Positions 34,238-43,105 of a stretch of 64,000 nucleotides of DNA are shown one piece after another. Position 1 is the first letter of the stretch. The number at the start of each line of letters is the position of its first letter. The notes beneath the pieces are model-generated. The model did not search any database, was not told the DNA's origin, and saw only the letters and a program-made list of their open reading frames with translations. Origin of the DNA: Micromonospora echinospora (lineage in GTDB: Bacteria > Actinomycetota > Actinomycetes > Mycobacteriales > Micromonosporaceae); contig NZ_LT607413.1 in the NCBI RefSeq assembly GCF_900091495.1, positions 4,603,001 through 4,667,000 of the forward strand, in the 5' to 3' direction. A program made the translations under genes and the position numbers.

Positions 34238-35497
34238 ATGGCGACGTGGACGCGGCCACTGGCCGCGCTCGGACTCGCCGCTGTCCTGCTGGTCGCCGGC
34301 TGCGGTCGGGACGAGGACGGCGGCGCGGAGGGCCCCGGTAGGAGCATCGGCGAGGGCAAGGCGACCGGCGAGGTCACCGTCTGGGCGATGGGCACCGAGG
34401 GCGAGAAACTGGGCGTTCTCGCCGACGCCTTCATGAAGGAGAACCCGGACGCCACGGTCAAGGTGACCCCGATCCCGTGGGACGGGGCACACGACAAGAT
34501 CGCCACCGCGATCGCCGGCCGGCAGACCCCCGACGTCAGCCTGGTCGGCACCACCTGGATGGGGGAGTTCGCCAAGACCGGCGGGCTCGACCCGGCCCCG
34601 GCCGACCTGGTCGCCAAGGACGACTTCTTCCCCGGCGCCTGGGACACCACCGTGGTCGACGGCACCTCCTACGGCGTTCCCTGGTACGTCGAGACCCGCC
34701 TGCTCTACGTCAACAAGGCGGTCGCGGCGAAGGCCGGGATCACCACCGCCCCACAGACCTGGGAGGACCTGAAGACCGCGATCACCGCGCTGAAGACCAA
34801 GGGCGGCGCGAAGTGGGGCGTCTCCTTCCCGGCCGGCGGCCCCGGCTCCTGGCAGGCGGTGCTCCCGTTCGTCTGGCAGAACGGCGGGGACGTCCTCTCC
34901 GGTGACACGTTCGCCCTCGACAGCCCCGCCACCGTCGAGGCGCTCGGCTACTACCAGTCCTACTTCGCCGAGGGCCTGAGCCCGAAGGACCTGCCGCAGG
35001 GCACCCTGGAGGCGGAGTTCGTCAAGGGGACCATCGGGGCGTTCGTCTCCGGACCCTGGCACATCAATCTGCTCAAGGAGCAGGGCGCGGCCGACAACTT
35101 CCAGCTCTGGCACATGCCGAAGCGGCAGGCGGCCACCTCGTTCGTCGGCGGCGGCAACCTCGCGGTCTTCAAGGACGCCAAGAACCGCGACGCGGCCTGG
35201 AAGTTCGTCGAGTACCTGTCCCGCCCGGACGTGCAGATCACCTGGTACCGGACGGCGTCGGACCTGCCGTCGGTGAAGAAGGCGTGGGAGGACCCGGTGC
35301 TGGCCGGCGACCCGCACCTGGCCATGTTCGGCAAGCAGTTGGACGACGCCAAGTCGCCCCCGGCGATCGCCACCTGGGAGCAGGTCGCGGTCGGCATGGA
35401 GGCCGAGGTGGAGAAGCTCACCAAGACCGGCGTCAGCCCGCAGGACGCGGCCCGCGCGATCCAGCAGAAGGCCACCTCGATCGGGACGGGAGCCTGA
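34238..35497 (+). CDS. Sugar ABC transporter substrate-binding lipoprotein
   Basis: 419 residues, family-1 solute-binding lipoprotein with signal MATWTRPLAALGLAAVLLVA and lipobox VAGCG. The mature part begins with EVTVWAMGTEGEKL and has VSLVGTTWMGEFAKTG and VPWYVETRLLYVNKAV, as in MalE-like proteins. GGAGG lies eight bases before ATG 34238. It delivers an unidentified oligosaccharide to the two permeases that follow at once. No ATPase gene is in the operon, so a shared MsiK-like subunit is expected. Confidence 0.88.
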   Translation: MATWTRPLAALGLAAVLLVAGCGRDEDGGAEGPGRSIGEGKATGEVTVWAMGTEGEKLGVLADAFMKENPDATVKVTPIPWDGAHDKIATAIAGRQTPDVSLVGTTWMGEFAKTGGLDPAPADLVAKDDFFPGAWDTTVVDGTSYGVPWYVETRLLYVNKAVAAKAGITTAPQTWEDLKTAITALKTKGGAKWGVSFPAGGPGSWQAVLPFVWQNGGDVLSGDTFALDSPATVEALGYYQSYFAEGLSPKDLPQGTLEAEFVKGTIGAFVSGPWHINLLKEQGAADNFQLWHMPKRQAATSFVGGGNLAVFKDAKNRDAAWKFVEYLSRPDVQITWYRTASDLPSVKKAWEDPVLAGDPHLAMFGKQLDDAKSPPAIATWEQVAVGMEAEVEKLTKTGVSPQDAARAIQQKATSIGTGA

Positions 35498-35498
35498 C

Positions 35499-36407
35499 GT
35501 GACGGCACCGGGCCGCCACGCCGGGCGGGGCGGCGCGACCCACCGGGGGCTCACCGGCTGGGCGTTCGCGCTGCCGTTCGCCGTACCGTTTGCGATCTTC
35601 CTGGTCGGCCCGGTGCTCGTCTCGCTGCTGATGAGCTTCACCGACATCCGCCTGGCCGACCTGCGCACCCCGCTGGCCGTGGAGTTCGTCGGATTCGAGA
35701 ACTACCTGCGTCTGGCCGACGACGAGGTCTTCCTGAAGTCGATCCGGAACACCGCGCTGGTGGTGCTCCTCGGCATCCCGCTGACGCTGGGGCTCGGCCT
35801 GGCCGTGGCCCTCGGGCTGAACTCTGGGCTGACCCGGTTCAAGGCGCTGTTCCGGGTCGGCTACTACCTGCCGGTGGTGACCAGCATCGTCGCCGTCTCG
35901 GTGGTCTGGCGGTTCGTCTACCAGAAGGACTCCGGGCTGGTGAACGGGTTCCTCGGGTTGTTCGGGGTCACCGGCCCGAACTGGCTGGAGAGCACCCACC
36001 TGGCCCTGCCCGCGCTGATCGTGATGATCGTCTGGCGGGGGCTCGGCTTCCAGATGGTGATCTTCCTGGCCGGGCTCCAGGCCATCCCCGAGCAGCTCTA
36101 CGAGGCCGCCCGGATCGACGGGGCCAGCGCCTGGCAGCAGTTCCGGCACATCACCCTGCCGATGCTCAAGCCCACCCTGCTGCTCTCCACCGTCATCGGC
36201 ACGGTCGGCCTGATGCTGGTCTTCGAGGAGCCCTTCGTGATGACCCAGGGCGGGCCGCTGCACTCCACCGTCTCCGTCTCGCAGTACGTCTACAGCCAGT
36301 TCGGGTTCGGCAACTACGGCTACGCCTCCGCGATGAGCTACGTGCTCTTCCTGGCCGTCGCGGCGCTCGGCGTGGGCTGGTTCCGCCTGCTCAAGTCGGA
36401 CTCCTGA
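35499..36407 (+). CDS. Sugar ABC transporter permease (MalF type)
   Basis: 302 residues with six helices (WAFALPFAVPFAIFLVGPVL first). The EAA loop reads EAARIDGASAWQQFRHITLP near residues 203-222. GTG 35499 follows the binding-protein stop by one base, implying coupling. Substrate as for the operon: an oligosaccharide attacked by the two glycoside hydrolases downstream. Confidence 0.88.
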   Translation: MTAPGRHAGRGGATHRGLTGWAFALPFAVPFAIFLVGPVLVSLLMSFTDIRLADLRTPLAVEFVGFENYLRLADDEVFLKSIRNTALVVLLGIPLTLGLGLAVALGLNSGLTRFKALFRVGYYLPVVTSIVAVSVVWRFVYQKDSGLVNGFLGLFGVTGPNWLESTHLALPALIVMIVWRGLGFQMVIFLAGLQAIPEQLYEAARIDGASAWQQFRHITLPMLKPTLLLSTVIGTVGLMLVFEEPFVMTQGGPLHSTVSVSQYVYSQFGFGNYGYASAMSYVLFLAVAALGVGWFRLLKSDS

Positions 36408-36417
36408 GGAGCGGCAC

Positions 36418-37305
36418 ATGGCCACCCCCGTGATCGACGACGCCCCCGTCCGGCCGGCTCCGGCGGCGGGCCGGACCCGCCGTTCCCGCGACCGGGTCGC
36501 CGCGACCGTCCTGCACCTGCTGCTCGGCGGCGGGCTGCTGCTGATGGTCGGCCCGTTCCTGTGGATGCTGGTCTCGTCGCTCAAACCCGAGGGCGAGGTC
36601 CGCCGGGTGCCGCCGACCTGGTGGCCGGAGGCGGCCACGCTGGAGAACTACCGGGAACTGTTCGGCCGGCTGGACTTCCCGCAGTACTTCACCAACTCGG
36701 CGGTCGTCGCCACCCTGGTCACCGTCGGCAACGTACTGATCTGCGCGGCCACCGGGTACGCCCTGGCCAAGCTGCCGTTCCGGGGCCGGCGTGGGCTCTT
36801 CGCCGCCGTGGTCGGGACGATCATGGTGCCGCCGGTGGTCTGGTTCATCCCGGTCTTCGTGCTGGTCAGCAACCTCGGCCTGGTCAACACGTACGCGGGC
36901 CTGGTGCTGCCGAACATCGCCCAGGCGATCAACGTCTTCCTGATGCGGCAGTTCATGCTCTCCGTACCGGACGAACTGCTGGAGTCGGCGCGGATCGACG
37001 GGGCCGGCGAGTGGCGGATCTTCTGGCGGATCGTGCTGCCGCTGTCCCGACCGGCCATGGCCACCGTCGGCATCCTCACCTTCCTCGGCTCCTGGAACAA
37101 CTTCCTTTGGCCGCTCGCGGTCGCCACCACCGAGGACAAATACACCCTGCCGGTGGCGCTCGCGCTCTACAGCGTCGGGCAGAACGAGGCCCGGTACGGC
37201 CTGCTGCTGGCCGGTTCGGTCGTCGTGGTGCTACCGATCCTGCTCGTCTTCCTGGTCCTGCAACGCCACTTCGTACGGGGCATCGCCACCACCGGTCTCA
37301 AGTGA
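36418..37305 (+). CDS. Sugar ABC transporter permease (MalG type)
   Basis: 295 residues with six helices (VLHLLLGGGLLLMVGPFLWM first). The EAA loop is ESARIDGAGEWRIFWRIVLP. GAGGAGCGGCAC precedes ATG 36418, 10 bases after the first permease. It forms the heterodimeric membrane channel with the preceding gene. Confidence 0.88.
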   Translation: MATPVIDDAPVRPAPAAGRTRRSRDRVAATVLHLLLGGGLLLMVGPFLWMLVSSLKPEGEVRRVPPTWWPEAATLENYRELFGRLDFPQYFTNSAVVATLVTVGNVLICAATGYALAKLPFRGRRGLFAAVVGTIMVPPVVWFIPVFVLVSNLGLVNTYAGLVLPNIAQAINVFLMRQFMLSVPDELLESARIDGAGEWRIFWRIVLPLSRPAMATVGILTFLGSWNNFLWPLAVATTEDKYTLPVALALYSVGQNEARYGLLLAGSVVVVLPILLVFLVLQRHFVRGIATTGLK

Positions 37306-37329
37306 CCCCACACCCGCAGGAGGTACCCG

Positions 37330-38877
37330 ATGAAACGCAGGTCCGTGCTGACGCTGGCCGCCGGCGCGTCGGCGGCGCTGCTCGTCCCGGCCGGGGCGAC
37401 CGCGGCCCCGACCGTCCGGTCCGGCGGCTCCGACCGGCGACTGCTGCTGCGCTACGCGGCCGACACCTGGCGGTCGATGACCGCGATGGTGGACCCCGGC
37501 ACCGGGCTGCCGTCGGACAACATCGACGGTGACCTGAGCCCGGCCAGCCGGTCCCGGTACACCTCGCCGACCAACATCGGCTGCCTGATCTGGTCGGCGG
37601 TCGCCGCCCGCGAGCTGGGCCTGGTCTCCCGGGGCGAGGCCCGCCGCCGGATCCGCGCCGCGCTGGACACGCTGGCCCGACTGGAACGCCACCCGTACTC
37701 CGGGATGTTCTACAACTGGTACGACCCGGCCACCGGGCAGCTGCTGCGCACCTGGCCGATCGACGGCTCGACGGTGCACCCCTTCCTCTCCAGCGTGGAC
37801 AACGGCTGGCTCGCCGCCGCGCTGATGGTGGTCGGCAACGACGACCCGGCGCTGCGCGCGTCGGCCGGCCGGATCCTCGCCGGCATGGACTTCGGCTTCT
37901 ACTACGACGCGAACGCCCGGGGCGCCGACTTCGGCGCCGGCCTGCTGCGCGGCGGGTTCTGGCCGGAACGCCCGCCGAACGGCGGCGTCGAGGACAACTA
38001 CCGGGGTCGGGGCCCGAACGTCTGGTACACCGGCCACCACTACGGCACGCTGAACAGCGAGACCCGGATCGGCAGCTACGTCGCGATCGCGCTCGGCCAG
38101 GTGCCCCGGGAGCACTACTTCGCCATGTGGCGCACCTTCGAGCCGAACTGCGACTGGTCGTGGCAGGAGATGAAACCGGTCGGGGAGTACACCGAACACC
38201 TCGGCATCCGGGTCTTCGAGGGCGCGTACCGGCACCGGGGACGACAGTACGTGCCGAGCTGGGGCGGCTCCATGTTCGAGGCGCTGATGCCGGACATGCT
38301 GGTGCCCGAGGCCCGGTGGGCGCCGGACAGCTGGGGCCGCAACCACCCGGTGTTCGTCCAGGGGCAGATCGACCACGGCCTGCACGAGGCCGGCTACGGG
38401 CACTGGGGCTTCTCGCCGTCGTCCGACCCGGCCGGCGGCTACCGGGAGTACGGCGTCGACCCGATGGGCCTGGACACCGACGGCTACACCAGCGACCAGG
38501 AGCGCACCCGGGTCAACCTCGGCTTCGACGGCTGCCGACCCGCCGACCCGCTCCCCACCGCCTACGGCGACGGCGTGGTGACCCCGCACGCGGTCTTCCT
38601 CGCCCTGCCGTACGCCCCCGGCGAGGCGGTCGACCAGCTGGCCCGGCTCCGCGCCGACTTCGACTGCTACGGCCCCGGCGGCTTCCACGACGCGGTGGCG
38701 GTGCGCAGCGGCGCCGTCGCCCACCGGTACCTCGCCCTGGACCAGGGCATGGTGCTGGGCGCGCTGGGCAACCTGCTCGGCGGTGACGCGCTGCGCCGCC
38801 GGTTCGCCGCCGGACCGGCCACCGAGCGGCTCCGCCCGCTGCTCGGGATCGAGGAGTTCGCCGTACCGGTCGGGTGA
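37330..38877 (+). CDS. Exported glycoamylase-like (PF10091-type) glycoside hydrolase
   Basis: 515 residues. The signal MKRRSVLTLAAGASAALLVP carries a twin Arg and probably uses Tat. The mature protein is an (alpha/alpha)6-barrel enzyme of the 'glycoamylase' type: STVHPFLSSVDNGWLAAALM, YTGHHYGTLNSETRIGSYVA, PSWGGSMFEALMPDMLVPE, GQIDHGLHEAGYGHWGFSPS and REYGVDPMG are its hallmark blocks. Related families act on beta-1,2-glucans and other beta-glucans, so I would not call it a starch enzyme. GGAGG precedes ATG 37330. Its place after the permeases suggests that it makes or trims the oligosaccharide taken up by the importer. Confidence 0.82.
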   Translation: MKRRSVLTLAAGASAALLVPAGATAAPTVRSGGSDRRLLLRYAADTWRSMTAMVDPGTGLPSDNIDGDLSPASRSRYTSPTNIGCLIWSAVAARELGLVSRGEARRRIRAALDTLARLERHPYSGMFYNWYDPATGQLLRTWPIDGSTVHPFLSSVDNGWLAAALMVVGNDDPALRASAGRILAGMDFGFYYDANARGADFGAGLLRGGFWPERPPNGGVEDNYRGRGPNVWYTGHHYGTLNSETRIGSYVAIALGQVPREHYFAMWRTFEPNCDWSWQEMKPVGEYTEHLGIRVFEGAYRHRGRQYVPSWGGSMFEALMPDMLVPEARWAPDSWGRNHPVFVQGQIDHGLHEAGYGHWGFSPSSDPAGGYREYGVDPMGLDTDGYTSDQERTRVNLGFDGCRPADPLPTAYGDGVVTPHAVFLALPYAPGEAVDQLARLRADFDCYGPGGFHDAVAVRSGAVAHRYLALDQGMVLGALGNLLGGDALRRRFAAGPATERLRPLLGIEEFAVPVG

Positions 38878-38962
38878 CCGCCACCGAGGCCCGCGCGGCC
38901 GGTCCGACCGGCCGCGCGGCCACCGGGATCGACGGCGCACCGCCACGAGGGAGAGGACGAGG

Positions 38963-40813
38963 ATGGGCAACGAGCAGGTGGCCACGCCGACCGGGGACGC
39001 CCGCGCCGACTGGGAGGCCCGGATCGGGCTGCGCCGCCACGGCGGCAGTGGCCGGGATCAGCTTCCGCCGCCGACCGGGCTGCGCGCGGCCGGCGGACGG
39101 GGACAGGTGACCCTCGACTGGGAGCCGGTGCCCGGGGCGGTCGGCTATCTGGTCCACCGGGCGGACCGGCCGGACGGGCCGTACCTTCCCCTGGACCACC
39201 AGGGCGGCGACGTGCTGGCGGTGCCGCACCCGCCGTACGCGGACACCACCGGCGAGCCGGGCCGCACCTACCACTACGCGGTCGCCACGCTGGCCGACGT
39301 GGACGTGTGCGGGGAACCGGGGGGCGGTGTCGCCGCGGCGTCGACGCCCGACGGCCCGGCCGCCGTCCGGGTCGCCGTCGACGCCGCCGGCACCGACGGA
39401 CCGGTGCACCGCCCGTGGCGACGCATGATCGGCGCCGAGCGCCTCAGCCACCTGCTCTGCGCCGACACCACGGGCGGGCGGCCGATCGGCGCGGAGTTCA
39501 CCGAGGCACTGTCGATCATGCGCCGGGAGCTGGGCGTCGAGACGGTCCGCGCGCACGCCATCCTGCACGACGACGTCGGGGTCTACCGGGAGGTCGACGG
39601 CCGGCCGGTGTACGACTTCTCCCGCGTCGACGAGATCTACGACACCCTGCTCGGCCTCGGCCTGCGTCCGGTCGTGGAACTCTCCTTCATGCCGGCCGAC
39701 CTGGCCCGGGATCCGGACCGGACGGTCTTCGCGTTCAACGCGATCATCTCCCCGCCTCGGGACTGGGACCGCTGGGCGGACCTGGTCCGGGCCCTCGTCG
39801 CGCACCTGGTCGACCGGTACGGGCTGGCCGAGGTCCGCCGCTGGGAGTTCGAGGTGTGGAACGAGGCGAACCTGGAGGTGTTCTGGACCGGCACCCGGGA
39901 GGAGTACCTGCGGCTGTACGAGGTGTCCGCCCGCGCCGTCCGGGACGTCGACGCGGCGTTGCGGGTCGGCGGCCCCGGGTCGGCCGCCGCCGCGTGGAAC
40001 GGGGCGCTGCTGGACCACGTCGCCCGCACCGGCGCCCCGATCGACTTCCTCTCCACCCACACCTACGGCAGCCCGCCACTGGACCTGCGCCCGCTCTGCG
40101 AGGCCGCCGGTCGGCCCGACCTGGAACTGCTCTGGACCGAGTGGGGCATCACCCCCACCCACTTCAACCCGGTCACCGACGGGGTGTTCGCCGCCGCCTT
40201 CCTGCTGCGTGGCATGCGGTCCGCCGCCGGTCGGATCGAGGCGCTGGCGTACTGGGTGGCCTCCGACCACTTCGAGGAGCTGGGCCGGCCGCCCCGGCTG
40301 TTCCACGGCGGGTTCGGCCTGCTGACCGTCGGCAACCTCCGCAAGCCCCGGTTCTGGGCGCTGGCCGCGCTCGCCCGGCTCGGCGACGACCAGTTGCCGG
40401 TGACCGTCGACGGCGACGGGGCGGGTTCCCTGGTCGAGACGTGGGCGGCCCGGCACGCCGACGGCCGGGTGCACGTCCTGGTCTGGAACGGCACGCTGGA
40501 CCAGTCCAAGGCCGGCGGGGCGCCGGCGCTGGAGCGGGACGTGCGGGTCGACGTCGCTGGACTCGCCGACCGGCCGTACCGGGTGACGCACTGGCGGGTC
40601 GACGCCACGCACTCCAACATCGAGGAGGTCTGGGCGCGGCACGGCGGCGGGGACTGGCCCGACGACGCCCAGTGGTCGCTGCTGCGGGCGGCCGACACCC
40701 TCGACCGGTACGAACCGGACACCGAGGCACGTCCGGCGGACGGTGTCCTCGGCTGGGCCTTTCCGCTGCCCATGCCGGGCTTCTCCCTGCTGGAACTCGT
40801 GCCGCTCGACTGA
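38963..40813 (+). CDS. GH39-like glycoside hydrolase with N-terminal fibronectin type III domain
   Basis: 616 residues without signal peptide, so cytoplasmic. Residues about 40-130 form an FN3-like domain (LPPPTGLRAAGGRGQVTLDW, TYHYAVATL). The TIM-barrel catalytic part follows, with acid/base Glu301 in FEVWNEAN and nucleophile Glu393 in LLWTEWG, the GH39 (beta-xylosidase/alpha-L-iduronidase clan A) pattern. A beta-sandwich C-terminal region carries THSNIEEVW. It likely removes monosaccharides from the imported oligosaccharide. ATG 38963 follows GAGGACGAGG. Exact sugar unknown. Confidence 0.83.
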   Translation: MGNEQVATPTGDARADWEARIGLRRHGGSGRDQLPPPTGLRAAGGRGQVTLDWEPVPGAVGYLVHRADRPDGPYLPLDHQGGDVLAVPHPPYADTTGEPGRTYHYAVATLADVDVCGEPGGGVAAASTPDGPAAVRVAVDAAGTDGPVHRPWRRMIGAERLSHLLCADTTGGRPIGAEFTEALSIMRRELGVETVRAHAILHDDVGVYREVDGRPVYDFSRVDEIYDTLLGLGLRPVVELSFMPADLARDPDRTVFAFNAIISPPRDWDRWADLVRALVAHLVDRYGLAEVRRWEFEVWNEANLEVFWTGTREEYLRLYEVSARAVRDVDAALRVGGPGSAAAAWNGALLDHVARTGAPIDFLSTHTYGSPPLDLRPLCEAAGRPDLELLWTEWGITPTHFNPVTDGVFAAAFLLRGMRSAAGRIEALAYWVASDHFEELGRPPRLFHGGFGLLTVGNLRKPRFWALAALARLGDDQLPVTVDGDGAGSLVETWAARHADGRVHVLVWNGTLDQSKAGGAPALERDVRVDVAGLADRPYRVTHWRVDATHSNIEEVWARHGGGDWPDDAQWSLLRAADTLDRYEPDTEARPADGVLGWAFPLPMPGFSLLELVPLD

Positions 40814-40968
40814 GCCGCACGGCGACCGCCGCCGGGCCGGGGCGCCCGCCGCCTCCGGCCCGGCGGCGGCCCGGGGCGGGTCGGCCCGGGGAAGCACCGT
40901 GACCAGGTCGGACCCGCCCGGGCACCGTAGCCTGGACCCGGAAGACCTCGACGACGCGGAGTGGTGGG

Positions 40969-42006
40969 GTGACGAGACCGGACAACGAGGCGGTCGGCCG
41001 GGCGGACGGTCCGCACCGCCGCCGTCCCACCGTCTACCAGGTGGCGGAACTGGCGGGAGTGTCGATCGCCACGGTCTCCCGGGCCCTGCGCGCCGACGAG
41101 CCGGTGGCGCCGGAGACCCGGCGACGGGTGCTGGCCGCCGCGCGAACCCTGAACTGGTGGCCGAGCCGGGCCGCGCAGACCCTGGCCGGTGAGAAGCACG
41201 ACGCGGTGGCGATCATCATGCCCGACCTCGCCGGCCCCTACTACGCCCAGGTCGTCGCCGGCTTCGAGTCGGAAGTGGTCGGGCGGGACAGCGTCGTCAT
41301 GGTGATGGCCACCCACGGGCGGGCCGCCTCCGAGCGGCTGGCGCGCGATCTCGCGTCCCGGATCGACGGGCTGGTCGTGATGGGCGAGAGCGTCCCGGAG
41401 CCGACCCTCCACGAGATGGTCGCGCAGGTGCCGGTGGTCCTGCTGGCCCGCCCGGCGCTGCCCGCCGTCACCACCGTGGTCTGCGAGAACGTCCAGGCGG
41501 CGGAGACCCTGACCCGGCACCTGTTCGACCACGGACGGCGTCGGCTGCGCTTCGTCGGCGACCCGGAGGGCACCCCGGACGTGCGGGAACGGTGGACCGG
41601 GTTCGTCCGGGCGCACACCGACGCGGGCGTGCCGCTGCTCGCCGGCCCTGCCGAATGCGAGCGCCTGGAGGCGGAGAGCGGCTACCGGGCGGGGCTGGAG
41701 ATCCTCCGCGACCCGGAGGTGGACGCGGTGTTCTGCGCCAACGACGAACTCGCCTCCGGGGTGTACCGGGCCGCCGCCGAGGTCGGCCGGACCGTGCCCG
41801 GGGACCTCGCGGTCACCGGCTGGGACGACGTGACCCTCGCCGCCCACCTGTCGCCGCGCCTGACCACGGTGCGTCAGCCGATGCGGGAGCTCGGGGCCGC
41901 CGCCGCGCGGCTGCTCTTCGACCAGATCGGTGGTGCCCGCACACCGCCCACGGTGCAGCTCGACACGGAGGTGGTGATCCGGGCCAGCTGCGGTTGCCAC
42001 GGCTGA
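40969..42006 (+). CDS. LacI-family transcriptional repressor
   Basis: 345 residues. The N-terminal HTH has TVYQVAELAGVSIATVSRAL and the hinge region SRAAQTLAGEK. The periplasmic-binding-like sensor contains AIIMPDLAGPYYAQVVAGFE, the domain signature VFCANDELASGVYRAAAEVG and VTGWDDVTLAAHLSPRLTTV. It ends the locus on the same strand, 155 bases after the GH39-like gene, and probably represses the operon at the TGTAAGCGCTTTCA palindrome with the incoming sugar as inducer. GTG 40969 lacks a strong ribosome site; a leaderless or weak start is possible. Confidence 0.88.
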   Translation: MTRPDNEAVGRADGPHRRRPTVYQVAELAGVSIATVSRALRADEPVAPETRRRVLAAARTLNWWPSRAAQTLAGEKHDAVAIIMPDLAGPYYAQVVAGFESEVVGRDSVVMVMATHGRAASERLARDLASRIDGLVVMGESVPEPTLHEMVAQVPVVLLARPALPAVTTVVCENVQAAETLTRHLFDHGRRRLRFVGDPEGTPDVRERWTGFVRAHTDAGVPLLAGPAECERLEAESGYRAGLEILRDPEVDAVFCANDELASGVYRAAAEVGRTVPGDLAVTGWDDVTLAAHLSPRLTTVRQPMRELGAAAARLLFDQIGGARTPPTVQLDTEVVIRASCGCHG

Positions 42007-42054
42007 CCGGGAACCGCTGACGGCCGGGCCGACCCGCGTTGACGGGAGGTCGGC

Positions 42055-42864
42055 TCAGACGTCGGTGGTGAAGCGCTCCAGCACCGAGGGGGCGACCAGG
42101 CCGATGGCGGCGAGGACGGAGACCACGGTGAGCACCGAGCGGACCACCACGATCTCGGTCTTGCCGCCGGCCCGCAGCGCGATGCTGTTCGGCAGGCCGA
42201 TCGGCGTCCACATCCGGCGTTTGATCGGGATGGGCCAGAGGATCGGCACCCCGGCCTTGGTGACCATGTCGCCGATGATGTGCACGAAGCAGCCCACCCC
42301 CATGGCCAACCCGATCATCGGGTAGCCCCGGTCGCCGGGCAGGTTCGCGAAGGTGTACCAGGCGCCGGCGGCCGAGGCCAGCGTGACGATCACCCAGCCG
42401 GCCCGTTCCGCCCAGCGGTCGAAGAGGCCGCGCAACGCCAGGCCGATCATGAAGAACAGGATGCCGACCACGGCCCACTTGCCGTACGCGGTGCAGAGCG
42501 CGGTGGTGCCCCAGCCGACCAGCACGGTGAACGGGATGGTGTGGGTCAGCGTCCGGTGCCCGTTGTTGCGTTTCGGGTCGCGGCTGAGCTTGGTGGCGTA
42601 GTAGACGCCGAGCGACACCTTCTCGATCACCTCGGCCACGAAGAGCGAGAAGACGCCGAAGGTGCGGGCGACGGTGGCCCCGCCCTGGTTGCGGGTCACC
42701 TTGCCGGAGAGGTCGAGGTCGGGGAAGAGCGCGCCGCCCGCGCAGACCGCCGTGCCGACGGCGAGCGCCAGGGTGGACTGTTCGTAGTCGGCGAAGTGTT
42801 CCAGCGCCAACGACCCGGTCAGCCACACCGCCGCGCCGGAGAGCGCGTGCGACGGTCCCATCAT
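42055..42864 (-). CDS. YdjM/DUF457-like membrane-bound metal-dependent hydrolase family protein
   Basis: About 269 residues with several membrane helices. Family motifs are MMGPSHALSGAAVW at the N-terminus, GGALFPDLDLSGKVTRN (conserved Asp pair) and the histidines of NGHRTLTHTIPF, plus GCFVHIIGDMVTKAG. Members are annotated as metal-dependent hydrolases, often DNA-damage regulated in E. coli; the reaction is not known. ATG 42864 is preferred because GGGGAGG directly abuts the upstream ATG 42873. Convergent with the LacI gene. Confidence 0.83.
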   Translation of the reverse strand: MMGPSHALSGAAVWLTGSLALEHFADYEQSTLALAVGTAVCAGGALFPDLDLSGKVTRNQGGATVARTFGVFSLFVAEVIEKVSLGVYYATKLSRDPKRNNGHRTLTHTIPFTVLVGWGTTALCTAYGKWAVVGILFFMIGLALRGLFDRWAERAGWVIVTLASAAGAWYTFANLPGDRGYPMIGLAMGVGCFVHIIGDMVTKAGVPILWPIPIKRRMWTPIGLPNSIALRAGGKTEIVVVRSVLTVVSVLAAIGLVAPSVLERFTTDV

Positions 42865-42984
42865 GTCGGTCATCCTCCCCCGGAGATCGTGATCGACAAG
42901 TTACGGCACCGGGGCGACATCCTGGCTGTCGGGTTCTCGTCCGTCGGCAGTGGAACCGCGCGTTCCGGCCGTGGCCCGGGGGAG

Positions 42985-43105
42985 GCCGCGGCCGGAACAG
43001 GTCCGTCACCGCCGGACGGTTCCGGCTGCCCGCCCAGCGGGGCGGGAAGCTTCCGGCTGCCCGGTCAGCGCGGCGGCTTTCTCGGCTATCCGGTCAGCGC
43101 GGCGG
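42985..43105. repeat. Degenerate direct repeats downstream of the sugar dehydrogenase gene
   Basis: The stretch holds repeated ggtcagcgcggcgg and ttccggctgcccg elements in tandem. The last copy enters the 3' end of the PQQ-type dehydrogenase gene. No gene is seen in the 230-base gap. Confidence 0.6.

Noticed and set aside
38513..42000. Two long minus-strand open frames opposite the GH39-like and LacI genes
   Set aside because: Shadows created by high GC. Catalytic and HTH motifs lie on the plus strand.
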